The notes beneath the pieces were generated by a model. That model was not told the DNA's origin and made no database searches. It was given only the letters and a program-made list of their open reading frames with translations. A stretch of DNA of 36,907 nucleotides from Planctomycetota bacterium (lineage in GTDB: Bacteria > Planctomycetota > UBA1135 > UBA2386). The position numbers and the translations under genes are program-made. The stretch covers positions 1 through 36,907 of the forward strand of contig JAEUHS010000076.1 of assembly GCA_016794035.1 (NCBI GenBank). Reading direction: 5' to 3'. Numbering within the stretch: position 1 is the stretch's first letter; every line of letters starts with the position of its first letter. Positions 1 to 7,608 of this stretch are shown piece by piece.

Positions 1-75
1 ACCGATCAGGACGCCCTTCGCAACGGTACTCCGTGACGAAGAGCATCCGGCTCGCTCTACCACTCGTCAGAAGCG

Positions 76-106
76 AACGCCCTGAGGCAAAAAGCCTCGG
101 GGCGTT
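76..106 (+). terminator. Intrinsic-type terminator hairpin
   Basis: A 13-bp stem (one T-G wobble) closes on an AAAAA loop: AACGCCCTGAGGC pairs with GCCTCGGGGCGTT. It is followed by a short T/G-rich stretch rather than a clean T run. It probably ends a plus-strand gene lying left of the window. Positions 1-75 show no recognisable coding remnant. Confidence 0.6.
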
Positions 107-313
107 GTGCTGTACGGGGCGCACGCGGGTGCGGTGCAGGCGGTTGGTGTGACAGTGGCCTGTCTGGCTCCACCGTCCCGGCACTCGCGGGGTGGACCGG
201 CAGGAATCCCGGGCCGGCGGTGGTCCTTGCGGTTTCGCGGACCGCATCTTTCAGTAGTGGCCCGGGTCGGCTGCCCTCCGTGTCGACCTGACCTCATTCC
301 ACGGAACCGCCAC

Positions 314-2179
314 ATGCCACCCACCTCTCTGCCTTCCCTGCTCGCCGGCGCCCTCCTGGTCGGCGCGGCCAGTGCCCAGACGATCGTCTGGGGCCCCGTG
401 CTGCCGAGCGTCGCCCCGACCGACGTCAGCCTGCACGGCGCGCTGGTCTTCGCGGGCAATGCGCACAACCCGGGCTCCGCTGCCATCAGCGCGACGGTCA
501 ACGGCGTGACGTTCGCCGGCGGCTTCCATCCCTCGAACTGGAACGGCTACATCACCGGCGGTCTGAACGGCTCGACGACCGGCGACGCCGAGTTCGACAA
601 GCTGTTGGCCAACTCGTTGGCGATGCAGACCGGAACGGCCAGTAATCCCACGGGCTGGGGCGGCATCCGCCTCGACACCCTGGCGACGCTGAACCCCGGC
701 TACACCTACGAGGTCCAGGTCTGGTTCACCGATCAGCGCACGGGCTCGCCGACCAACGTGCTCTACGACCGCGTGATGAACCTGAGTTCGGCGTTCGGCA
801 CGGCCGTGCTGTCGGGGGGCGAAGTCACCAACGTCGCGTCGATGCTGCAGGGCCCGGTGTCGGGCCCGATGGAAGCCGACCCCGACAATGCCCCGGCGGT
901 GAGTGCGCCGGACACCCAGTTCGGAACGCACTGCACGGGTACGTTCACCTACGACGCGTCGGCCGCGCTGTGGCTGCTCATCCAGGGCACGCACCCGAAT
1001 CCGACCAACGTGCTCGCGCCGCACATCACCGCGCTGCAGATCCGCGACCTGTCGTCGGCGGCGCACCAGAACTACGGCACCGGCTGCCACAGCTACACCG
1101 CCCCCGACCCGTCCAGCTGCATGCAGGAGTTCGCCGGCTCGCCGGCGGCCAAGGCGGCGCTCGACGGCAACGCGGTGCAGTTCGTCCTGGCTGGCTCCGG
1201 CTACGTCGCCGTCTGGATCCCCGGTGGCAGCGCGTTGTTCGTCGCGCCGTCGGGCGGTGCGTCGACCGGACCCACCGCCGACGACACGCCGATCACCATC
1301 AGCTCGTCGTCGGGGATCCCCGTGCCCGGCGGTGGCACGCAGACCCAATGGACGATCTCGCCGAACGGCATCCTGACGGCAGGCGGCGTCGGCAACCAGG
1401 GCAGCAGCTACAACCCCTCGCTGGCGTCCACGGCCGCGGCGACGGGCCTCGCCTGGTACGTCTGGCGCGACTGGAACCCGGCCGAACCCGGCAGCGGGCC
1501 GATCCAGTACGAGGAAATCGGCGGGGTGCTCTACATCACCTGGAGCGGCGTCGAGGCCTACCCGTACGGCAGTCCGAACCCGGGCACCTGGCAGTACCAG
1601 ATCGACATGACGTCCGGCAGCGTGACCATCGTCATGGTCTCGTTCGAGACGGGGACCAGCACCGCGCCCGTCGTGGTCGGCTGCACCCTCGCCGGTGCCA
1701 GCCCGACGCCGACTTCGGTCGATCTGGCGACGCAGCTGCCGTTCGTCATGGACACGGGGCCCGCGGCCGTGCTCCTGCCGCTGTCCCTCTCGGCGTCGCC
1801 GGCGCCGGTGATCAACCCGAACACGTTCGTCACCTACACGCTGACGAACGTGCCCGAGTTCATGCCCGGCATCCACGTCGGTACGGTCATCTTCAGCCTG
1901 AACCCGTTTCCGGCCGGGGTCGATCTGAGCGGCATCCTCACCACGGTGCCCGGCTGCAAGGTCTACATCGCCACGCTCGATGCGGACGTCGGCGGGGCCG
2001 CCAGCGCGACCTCGACCTTGTCGTGGACTCTGAACTTCAGCAACGTCGCCTTCGCGCCCGGGAACGTGGTCGCGGCGCAGGCGGTGGCGTTGTTCGACCC
2101 CAACATCCCGCTGGCGAACGGCGAGGCCGGCGGCTACCTGGTCAGCAACGCCGTGATGAGCACCACCCAGCTGCAGTAG
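314..2179 (+). CDS. Secreted beta-rich protein with family C-terminal tail (paralog A)
   Basis: A 621-aa exported protein. The ATG at 314 is chosen because a signal peptide follows at once, ending ASA before Gln (about residue 22); longer in-frame starts add an Arg-rich stretch unlike a signal. Residues about 23-245 form a module not shared with the other paralogs here. Its NGVTF motif and later YEVQVWFTD motif resemble a beta-sandwich module I associate with PEP-CTERM-type surface proteins (inference). A YGTGC linker near residue 255 starts the family module, which has PAEPGSG, an EE-containing strand, a W-S-G-V-E strand and a 'TSGSVTIV' strand. The last 120 residues match the paralog at 32386-34269 and end SNAVMSTTQLQ against [11 protein letters not shown] there. 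No Shine-Dalgarno sequence is visible. The function is unknown; a surface or extracellular structural role is likely. Confidence 0.85.
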   Translation: MPPTSLPSLLAGALLVGAASAQTIVWGPVLPSVAPTDVSLHGALVFAGNAHNPGSAAISATVNGVTFAGGFHPSNWNGYITGGLNGSTTGDAEFDKLLANSLAMQTGTASNPTGWGGIRLDTLATLNPGYTYEVQVWFTDQRTGSPTNVLYDRVMNLSSAFGTAVLSGGEVTNVASMLQGPVSGPMEADPDNAPAVSAPDTQFGTHCTGTFTYDASAALWLLIQGTHPNPTNVLAPHITALQIRDLSSAAHQNYGTGCHSYTAPDPSSCMQEFAGSPAAKAALDGNAVQFVLAGSGYVAVWIPGGSALFVAPSGGASTGPTADDTPITISSSSGIPVPGGGTQTQWTISPNGILTAGGVGNQGSSYNPSLASTAAATGLAWYVWRDWNPAEPGSGPIQYEEIGGVLYITWSGVEAYPYGSPNPGTWQYQIDMTSGSVTIVMVSFETGTSTAPVVVGCTLAGASPTPTSVDLATQLPFVMDTGPAAVLLPLSLSASPAPVINPNTFVTYTLTNVPEFMPGIHVGTVIFSLNPFPAGVDLSGILTTVPGCKVYIATLDADVGGAASATSTLSWTLNFSNVAFAPGNVVAAQAVALFDPNIPLANGEAGGYLVSNAVMSTTQLQ

Positions 2180-2551
2180 CAGCGGGCGGTTTCCGGCCCC
2201 GGGCGATGGCGCGGGGCCGGCGCGGCCGCGCGCGCGGCGCAGCGTGATGCCAGGGAGCAGAGGTCGGCGCGGCCGGCACAGCACCCCTCGGGGCGATTTG
2301 CCCGTTCCGGGAGCCGGAGCTTGCGCGGCCCCGGTCGGCTGGCCAGGATGCGGCGCGTGCTCGAACGACCGAGGTTCCAACGCCGCCCTCACACCTGAGA
2401 GCGGCCTCGGCGGACCCGCGGGTGGCATCCCGCGGCGCCGAGGGATCGGGACCGGTCGGTTCCAACCCCACGGGGACGCTGAAGACGGCCCCGCGAGCGC
2501 TGCGAAGATTCTCCGCGGGTCGATCCACCAACCCCTGACCCGAGAATCCCG
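2180..2551. other. Intergenic stretch without a recognisable gene
   Basis: These 372 bp lie between two plus-strand genes for exported proteins. No reading frame has coding character. There is one short hairpin (CCGCGGG and CCCGCGG around 2417-2436). I could not identify a promoter or RNA gene. Confidence 0.5.
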
Positions 2552-3787
2552 ATGCAGCGCTCTCTCTCCGCGGCGGCCGTCGCCGTTGCCGTGTCGTGCC
2601 TCTGCGGCGGCGTCGCCGCCCAGAACTGCTACGAGTCCCAGCACCAGTGCTTCACGTTCGGGCCGCCGCGCGGACTGGACGTCGGCAAGCTCGACACCGA
2701 CGGCGCGCTCGAACTGCGATCGCAGAAGCTGTCGGTCGAGGGTGACATCCGCCTGCGCGTGCGCGTGGCCGAGACGCGCATGGGCTATCCGTACGCCGAG
2801 GCCGACCAGCAGGCCACGCGTGCGCGCGTGCGCATGCGCTACCAGGCCAACGAGCACCTCCAGGCGCTCGTCGAGTTCAACTTCTCGGAGACCTGGGCCG
2901 GCTCCGCCAGCTACTCCGATGCGCTGGCCGGGGAGGACTTCAACGGCGTCTCGCAGTTCTACGTGCTCGCCGACGACCTGTTCGGTGCCGAGGACAAGTG
3001 GCGCATCGGCCGCAGCGAGTTCATCCTCAGCAACGGCTTGATCATCGGTTCCTGCGACTTCCTGCAGCGGCCCGGCACCTTCACGGGCGTCTGGGCCTCG
3101 CGCAACTTCGGCGGTCACGACGTCGAACTGTTCGTGTTCGACGACTACGGACCGCTGCAGGCGACGCACCCCGGTGCACGCTACGTCGGCGGCTCGGCCA
3201 ACATCGTCGTCGGCGAGTACTGCGGCGAGATCGTGCACGCCGTCAGGCCCTACTACTTCTCCGGCACCGGTGACGGCGACCTCGCGATCATGGACGCGTG
3301 GCTCGGCGTCGACGCCACGGGTTCGCTGGGCAGCGGGTTCGGCTGGGGCGGCGAATTCGCCAATCGCTTCGTCGACGGCGGCGAGGACCGCATGGCGTGG
3401 CGGGCAACGCTGACCAAGACGCTCGACTGGTTCGACGGCGCGTTGCGGTCGGTGTCGCTGCAGCACACCGACGCCAACGGCAAGATGGACATCGGCAATC
3501 CGGCCGACTTCAACTCGGCCGGCCTGCTGCACCAGTACGGCGGTGCCTGGCGCAGCGATCTGCAGACGACGCAGTTCGGCGTGCAGATCGTGCCGCTCGA
3601 GAACGTCACCCTGGACTTCAACTTCCTGACGCTCGATCGCCGCGGCACGTCGACGCAGCTCGGCGACTTCGAAGTCGATGCGATCGTCGGCGCGAAGCTG
3701 GCGAGCGGTGCCTACATCGGCGGCGGCTACGGCATCGACAACGACCAGCGTCAGGTCGGTTACATGCAGCTCACCGTGAACTTCTGA
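2552..3787 (+). CDS. Porin-like outer-membrane beta-barrel protein
   Basis: A 411-aa exported protein. An N-terminal signal peptide ends VAA before QNC (about residue 23). The mature part alternates short amphipathic strands with acidic turns: LSVEGDIRLRVRVAETRMGY, RARVRMRYQANEHLQALVEF, and pairs rich in Trp, Tyr and Phe. It ends VGYMQLTVNF, with a C-terminal Phe as in outer-membrane barrels recognised by BamA. The pattern resembles alginate-export or porin-like families of similar length, which is a fold-level inference; the substrate cannot be told. Its last 17 bases overlap the end of the convergent MetE-like gene. No Shine-Dalgarno sequence precedes the ATG. Confidence 0.7.
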   Translation: MQRSLSAAAVAVAVSCLCGGVAAQNCYESQHQCFTFGPPRGLDVGKLDTDGALELRSQKLSVEGDIRLRVRVAETRMGYPYAEADQQATRARVRMRYQANEHLQALVEFNFSETWAGSASYSDALAGEDFNGVSQFYVLADDLFGAEDKWRIGRSEFILSNGLIIGSCDFLQRPGTFTGVWASRNFGGHDVELFVFDDYGPLQATHPGARYVGGSANIVVGEYCGEIVHAVRPYYFSGTGDGDLAIMDAWLGVDATGSLGSGFGWGGEFANRFVDGGEDRMAWRATLTKTLDWFDGALRSVSLQHTDANGKMDIGNPADFNSAGLLHQYGGAWRSDLQTTQFGVQIVPLENVTLDFNFLTLDRRGTSTQLGDFEVDAIVGAKLASGAYIGGGYGIDNDQRQVGYMQLTVNF

Positions 3788-4925
3788 GCTGCCGCGCGGC
3801 CGCCGCCAGGATCTCCATCTTGCTCACGGCGGCGGCCTCGCCGGCGACCGGCCGGTCCGCGAACGTGCCGAATCCGCAGTCGGGGTTCAGCCAGATCCGT
3901 TCGTGGCCGAGCAGCGTCGCGAGCGCGGCGACGCGCGCCGCGATCGCCGCCGGATCCTCGTCGGGGTCCGTGCGGGGGTTGATGGCGCCGAAGCCGACGG
4001 TGCGGCCCGGCGGCAGCTGCGCGAGCAGCGCCTCGGAGCCCGCGCGTGGCGTCGCGTACTCCAGCACGAACTGGTCGACCCGCATCTGCGAGAGGTAGGG
4101 CAGCAGCGGGTCGTAGTCGCCGGACAACAGCACGTCCTCCTTGCGGCTCCAGTTGCCGCGGCAGACGTGCAGCGCCGTGCTCGTGCCCGCGATGCCGTCG
4201 ACGACCCGGTTGATCAGGTCGACGGCGAGGCGCAGCTCGCCGGCCGGGTCGGCGGTGGCGGCAAGGGCGGCGCACATGAACGTGCGCGTCGCGGCCTTGC
4301 CGGCGAACACGATCTCGGTCAGCACCGGTTCGTCGAACTGCACGACCTCGACGCCGAGCCGCGCCAGGTCCTGCAGCTCGGCGCGCAGGATCGCGACGAT
4401 GTCGTCGCACAACCGTTCGCGCGTCGGGTAGGCCGCGGCCGACAGCTTCTGCACCCACATCGACCGCGACAGCAGGTAGGGGCCGGGCAGCGTGATCTTG
4501 CAGGCGCGCGTCGTGTGGGCGCGCAGGAACTCGGCCTCGCGCAAGGCCAGCGGTTCGCGACGCGCCAGCGTCCCCGTGATCGTCGGGTTCTTGATCGCGA
4601 ACGCCGGTACGTCGAGCGTCTGCAGCAGCGCCTCGAAGGCAGCCTTGTCCTCGACGTGGTCGAGCAGGTCGGCCATCGTCATCAGCGTGACGCCGTCGAG
4701 CTTCTCGGACAGGAAGGAGTAGAAGTTGTCGCGCCGCTGCTCACCGTCGGAGAGCACGTCGACACCGGCGTCCTCCTGCTGCTTGATCGCCAGCAGGGTC
4801 GCCTGGTCGCGCAGCTGCGCCAGGTCCCTGGCGCGCTTCTGACCGGCCTCGAGCAGCCAGCGCGGGCGCGGCCAGCTGCCGACGACGGAGACGGGAAAGC
4901 GGGGAATCGGGCGGGGATCGGCCAT
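3771..4925 (-). CDS. Cobalamin-independent methionine synthase-like (core MetE) methyltransferase
   Basis: A 384-aa protein equivalent to the C-terminal catalytic half of MetE, without the N-terminal half. The family moves a methyl (or alkyl) group to a zinc-bound thiolate such as homocysteine. All four zinc ligands are recognisable: His253 and Cys255 (ALHVCRGNW), Glu289 (FVLEYATPR) and Cys350 (LNPDCGFGTF). The substrate-site motif QFDEPVLTE is at 197-204. It is the last gene of a minus-strand operon, starting 5 nt after the TusA-OsmC stop, so it is co-transcribed with sulfur-carrier genes. Short 'core MetE' enzymes are known to use corrinoid-borne methyl groups rather than methyl-folate; whether that holds here, and which thiol is methylated, is not shown by sequence. 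The 3' end overlaps the porin-like gene by 17 bp. Confidence 0.85.
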   Translation of the reverse strand: MADPRPIPRFPVSVVGSWPRPRWLLEAGQKRARDLAQLRDQATLLAIKQQEDAGVDVLSDGEQRRDNFYSFLSEKLDGVTLMTMADLLDHVEDKAAFEALLQTLDVPAFAIKNPTITGTLARREPLALREAEFLRAHTTRACKITLPGPYLLSRSMWVQKLSAAAYPTRERLCDDIVAILRAELQDLARLGVEVVQFDEPVLTEIVFAGKAATRTFMCAALAATADPAGELRLAVDLINRVVDGIAGTSTALHVCRGNWSRKEDVLLSGDYDPLLPYLSQMRVDQFVLEYATPRAGSEALLAQLPPGRTVGFGAINPRTDPDEDPAAIAARVAALATLLGHERIWLNPDCGFGTFADRPVAGEAAAVSKMEILAAAARQLRSSR

Positions 4926-4930
4926 GACAG

Positions 4931-5662
4931 TCACACTTTGCGGGCGCGCGCGTCGATCGCGACGGTCTGCAGCAGCGATTGCGTGACGGGGCAACGGCGC
5001 ACCGTCTCCGCGAACACGGCCTGGAGCTGCTCGTCGTCGACGTCGGCAGCGACGTAGAGCGACAGTTCGATGTCGGCGAGTGCGGGGCTGCCTGCGTCCT
5101 CGACGCCGAGGAACACGAGGTTGTTCTGCGACTTTGCCTTCGCGACGACTTCGAGGTTGTGCACCTCGGCGCCGAGCCGCGACAGGCGCCACTGCAGGCC
5201 GCTGCACAGAGCGCCGGCGAGCGCCGACAGCAGGAACTCGATCGCCGACGGAGCGACGTCCTCGGTGTCGAAGCTGGCCGGCTGGCCGATCGCGAAGCCG
5301 TGGTTGCGGACCGTGACCTTGGCCTGCATGCCGCCGGTCCAGCGGGCGCGAACCTGCCAGTGATGCCGGCGCGCCTGTTCGAGGTCGGTGGCCAACTCGG
5401 CATCGTCGTCCTTCTTGCGCAGCAGGAAGTGCCGGTAGCCGTTGTCGGCCTCGGTTTCGCGCAGCAGGCCGTGGCCGACCATGCGACACCACGCCGGCAG
5501 ATCTTCGCGCACCGAACTCTCGCGGCTCTTCACGAGCAACGTGCCGCCCGGCTGCAGCGGCGCCATCGCCGATCGGATGATCAGCAGCAGACCGCTGCCG
5601 CAGTCGAGGTCGCCGCCGTCGCAGACCGCGTCCGCGGTGGGGTCGCTCGGGTCGTCGGGCAT
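4931..5662 (-). CDS. TusA-like / OsmC-like fusion protein
   Basis: A 243-aa two-domain protein. Residues about 12-83 form a TusA/SirA-like sulfur-carrier domain. The key Cys is Cys21, in DLDCG, where canonical TusA has Cys-Pro. A DLPAWCRMVGH motif follows at 54-64, shared with the first gene of the operon. Residues about 100-243 form an OsmC/Ohr-type domain with the two expected redox cysteines, Cys153 (ALCSG) and Cys224 (RRCPVTQSL). OsmC proteins reduce organic hydroperoxides or handle thiols. Fusion to a carrier domain suggests persulfide or thiol chemistry (inference). It lies 5 nt upstream of the MetE-like gene and 69 nt downstream of the DsrE-like gene. No clear Shine-Dalgarno sequence. 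Confidence 0.85.
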   Translation of the reverse strand: MPDDPSDPTADAVCDGGDLDCGSGLLLIIRSAMAPLQPGGTLLVKSRESSVREDLPAWCRMVGHGLLRETEADNGYRHFLLRKKDDDAELATDLEQARRHHWQVRARWTGGMQAKVTVRNHGFAIGQPASFDTEDVAPSAIEFLLSALAGALCSGLQWRLSRLGAEVHNLEVVAKAKSQNNLVFLGVEDAGSPALADIELSLYVAADVDDEQLQAVFAETVRRCPVTQSLLQTVAIDARARKV

Positions 5663-5731
5663 CGGCTGGGTTCGGTGAGGTCGGGGTCCGGTCGGCTGGG
5701 CATGCGCGCGCGGCGAGCGCGTTCGCCGGCC

Positions 5732-6094
5732 TCAGTAGCTGACGCAGGGGGCGCCCTGCGACAGGAACTCGACCAGCTTGGCGCCGCCGACGATCGTCGC
5801 GCCGGGGATCAGCTTGCCCTCGTCGAGCTGGCGCTTCTTGAAGCAAGGCGAGCAGACCCAGATCGTGCCGCCGGCCTTGACGAAGTTCGCGATCAGTTCG
5901 CGCAGCGGCGCGAAGCCGCCCTCGTGCACGTCGTCGGCGTAGCCCTGCTGGCTGAGCCGCACGGCCTCGGTGCTGAGGAAGACGACGGTCTGCTTCTCCG
6001 AGGCGACGGCGGCGTTGGCGACGACGAAGGCGACCGTGGCCTTGTCGGTGTCGTTCTTGGCGTAGGTGAGACTGACGCAGAGGCGGTTGGTCAT
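5732..6094 (-). CDS. DsrE/DsrF-like sulfur-relay protein
   Basis: A 120-aa protein of the DsrE/TusD fold, small cytosolic proteins that accept sulfane sulfur on cysteine. Hydrophobic strands are at 21-31 and 36-41, and the sequence CSPCFKKRQL at 81-90 carries the candidate active cysteines Cys81 and Cys84. A further Cys117 is in the C-terminal APCVSY. The start is firm: AAGGAA lies at 6101-6106 on the minus strand, 6 nt before the ATG. The ATG overlaps the stop of the upstream Cys-rich TusA-like gene by 4 nt (6091-6094), so the two are translationally coupled. Its role is probably to pass sulfur to or from the TusA-like domains encoded on either side. Confidence 0.85.
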   Translation of the reverse strand: MTNRLCVSLTYAKNDTDKATVAFVVANAAVASEKQTVVFLSTEAVRLSQQGYADDVHEGGFAPLRELIANFVKAGGTIWVCSPCFKKRQLDEGKLIPGATIVGGAKLVEFLSQGAPCVSY

Positions 6095-6729
6095 CGGTTC
6101 TTCCTTCGGATCCAGTAGCGTGGGGGGGAGGCGTGCAGCAGCGTGTGGCCGACGAGCCCGCACCATGCCGGCAGGTCGATCGGCGCCGCGGGGTCGGTCG
6201 CTCGCACCTCGAGCACGGTGCCAGCCGCCATGTCGGCGAGCTTGAACTTCAGGTCGAGCACGAGGTCACCGCAGCCGAGGTCGCCCGCGTCGTGCAGGGC
6301 GTCGGCCGTCGGTGCCACCGGGCCGGGCGCGATTGGCGTGGCCGCGATCCGGTCCGGCGTCGCCGCGAACAGGCAGGTCGGTCGGTCCATCGCGCCGAGG
6401 CCTTCCTCGGCACTGGCCTCGAGCCAGACCTCGAGGAAGCATTCGCGCCGCAGGATCCACTGGCGCGACCTCTCGCACAGCTCCGCGCGCGTCTCGCCCA
6501 GCTCGCTGGCGGCGCAGTTGGCGCACCGCGGTGCGTGCCGCGCGCCTAGCAGGATCGTGAGCAGGGCCTCGTGGCCGCACAGGCCGGCGCCGCAGACCGT
6601 GCACGGACGACCGGTCAGCGCGTGGGTCCGCGCACGCAGTGTGGCTGTGCGTTCGGAGCGGCTGCCGTCCGGCAGCGCGGCTTCCTCGTCGTCGTCGGCA
6701 AACAGGTTCAAGAGGGCGCAGGCACGCAC
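6091..6729 (-). CDS. Cys-rich protein with C-terminal TusA-like domain
   Basis: A 212-aa protein, first of the sulfur operon. An acidic N-terminus leads into a cysteine cluster, C43-x2-C46-x4-C51-G-H53 and C69-x2-C72, arranged like a zinc or metal site, with Cys85, Cys97 and Cys119 further on. After a Pro/Ala linker (about 128-142), residues 145-212 form a TusA-like domain with Cys153 in DLGCGDLVLDLKFKL and the DLPAWCGLVGH motif. It has Cys-Gly where TusA has Cys-Pro. The assigned start is a GTG at 6727-6729; the Shine-Dalgarno support is weak and the true start could be a little downstream. Its stop overlaps the DsrE-like start by 4 nt. A sulfur-transfer scaffold is the likely job, by inference from domain and neighbours. 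Confidence 0.75.
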   Translation of the reverse strand: MRACALLNLFADDDEEAALPDGSRSERTATLRARTHALTGRPCTVCGAGLCGHEALLTILLGARHAPRCANCAASELGETRAELCERSRQWILRRECFLEVWLEASAEEGLGAMDRPTCLFAATPDRIAATPIAPGPVAPTADALHDAGDLGCGDLVLDLKFKLADMAAGTVLEVRATDPAAPIDLPAWCGLVGHTLLHASPPRYWIRRKNR

Positions 6730-6730
6730 T

Positions 6731-6836
6731 CCCGCAGACAGCGGGCGCGTACCGCCCGCTCACCGAGCACAGCGTGGCGCAGTGGATGCGGACCGCACCC
6801 GAGCCGGCCGGGCTCAGTGAGTTCAGTGTCTGCGGG
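6731..6836. repeat. 10-bp inverted repeat enclosing a small hairpin
   Basis: CCCGCAGACA at 6731-6740 is the exact reverse complement of TGTCTGCGGG at 6827-6836. Just inside the left arm, AGCGGGCG and CGCCCGCT form an 8-bp hairpin (6740-6760). It lies directly upstream of the sulfur operon start, so it may be a regulatory structure in the leader or a small mobile relic. No flanking duplication was seen. Confidence 0.35.
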
Positions 6837-7276
6837 CCAACGTGTCCATGGAGCGGAGATCGGAGCGAAGCCGCGAGTATCGCCGTCCTGCCCGCGCGCG
6901 CAAGGCAGCTCCACGCGACTCGCTGCGCCGGTCGGGTGCTCCGCCCGGAACCGCGCGAGAGGTGCCGCCAGGCACCGAGCGGCGGGCCCGTCTGAGCTAC
7001 GGCACCCTCCTGCAGGGCTATCGGTCGACGGTCGGTGTCAGCATCGACAGGAAGGCTGTCGAGGTCGACGGTCGCGAGGCGACCCTGATGCTGTGGGACC
7101 CGCAGCAGGAGGACGGCACCACCAAGATCCGCCTGCCGTACATCGGTAGCAGTACGGGCTCCTTCCTGGTGGCGGACGGGACCCGGGAGTCGAAACCTGG
7201 ACATCGCCGTGCGTCTTCGCGACGAGGTGCTCGCCGTCGCCGGTGACATCCCCTGCCTGCTCCTGGTGAACGAGAG

Positions 7277-7285
7277 CGACCTGCG
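7277..7285. repeat. Left 9-bp target-site duplication
   Basis: CGACCTGCG, identical to 7600-7608, borders the left inverted end of the inserted element inside the GTPase relic. Confidence 0.8.
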
Positions 7286-7599
7286 AGAACTGATGGCCTG
7301 ATTGTGCATTCCGCGGCAGGAGTGCCACCGTGGCGCGGATCGGCACACCGAGCACCCGACGCCGGTCCAATCGCGAAGCGAGCCGCCAGTGTCCGGCGTG
7401 GTTCCTGCGACTGCTGCCCAGGGCTCTGGCGCCCCCGGCGGTCCTCGCCTGGTGCCAGGACAGGGGCGAACGCAGCATCCACCCGATCCGCGGCCGCGGC
7501 GAAACCACCGCCATTCGGCAGGAATCTGCCTGAAATCCGACCCCGCCGATGCATGTCAGGGCACGCGCCCCGAGCGCGCACACGCAAGACATCAGTTCT
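7286..7599. mobile_element. MITE-like non-autonomous insertion, 314 bp
   Basis: The left end, AGAACTGATGGCCTGATTGT onward, and the reverse complement of the right end, AGAACTGATGTCTTGCGTGT onward, match at 18 of 22 positions, with the outer 10 identical. The element is bordered by a perfect 9-bp direct repeat, CGACCTGCG (7277-7285 and 7600-7608). It interrupts the GTPase relic exactly between DLR and ASWQV. No transposase domain is visible in any frame, so it would need a transposase supplied elsewhere. A 9-bp duplication occurs in several IS families (IS1 and the IS10/IS50 branch of IS4 among them); I cannot assign the family from these ends. Confidence 0.85.
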
Positions 7600-7608
7600 C
7601 GACCTGCG
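7600..7608. repeat. Right 9-bp target-site duplication
   Basis: CGACCTGCG, the second copy of 7277-7285. It encodes DLR in the continuing GTPase frame. Confidence 0.8.

Noticed and set aside
251..3532. 1093-codon open frame on the minus strand
   Set aside because: It is antisense to the secreted protein and porin genes, its product is Arg/Val/Gly-rich without domains, and such long shadow frames are expected opposite high-GC genes.
6842..7246. Single intact 134-codon gene on the plus strand
   Set aside because: Only its middle is GTPase-like. The N-terminal and last parts are non-homologous read-through, and the true frame continues in +1, so I call a pseudogene instead.
7038..7592. A transposase remnant within the inserted element
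   Set aside because: Both strands of 7286-7599 were read in all frames and no DDE, HTH or other transposase segment was recognisable.
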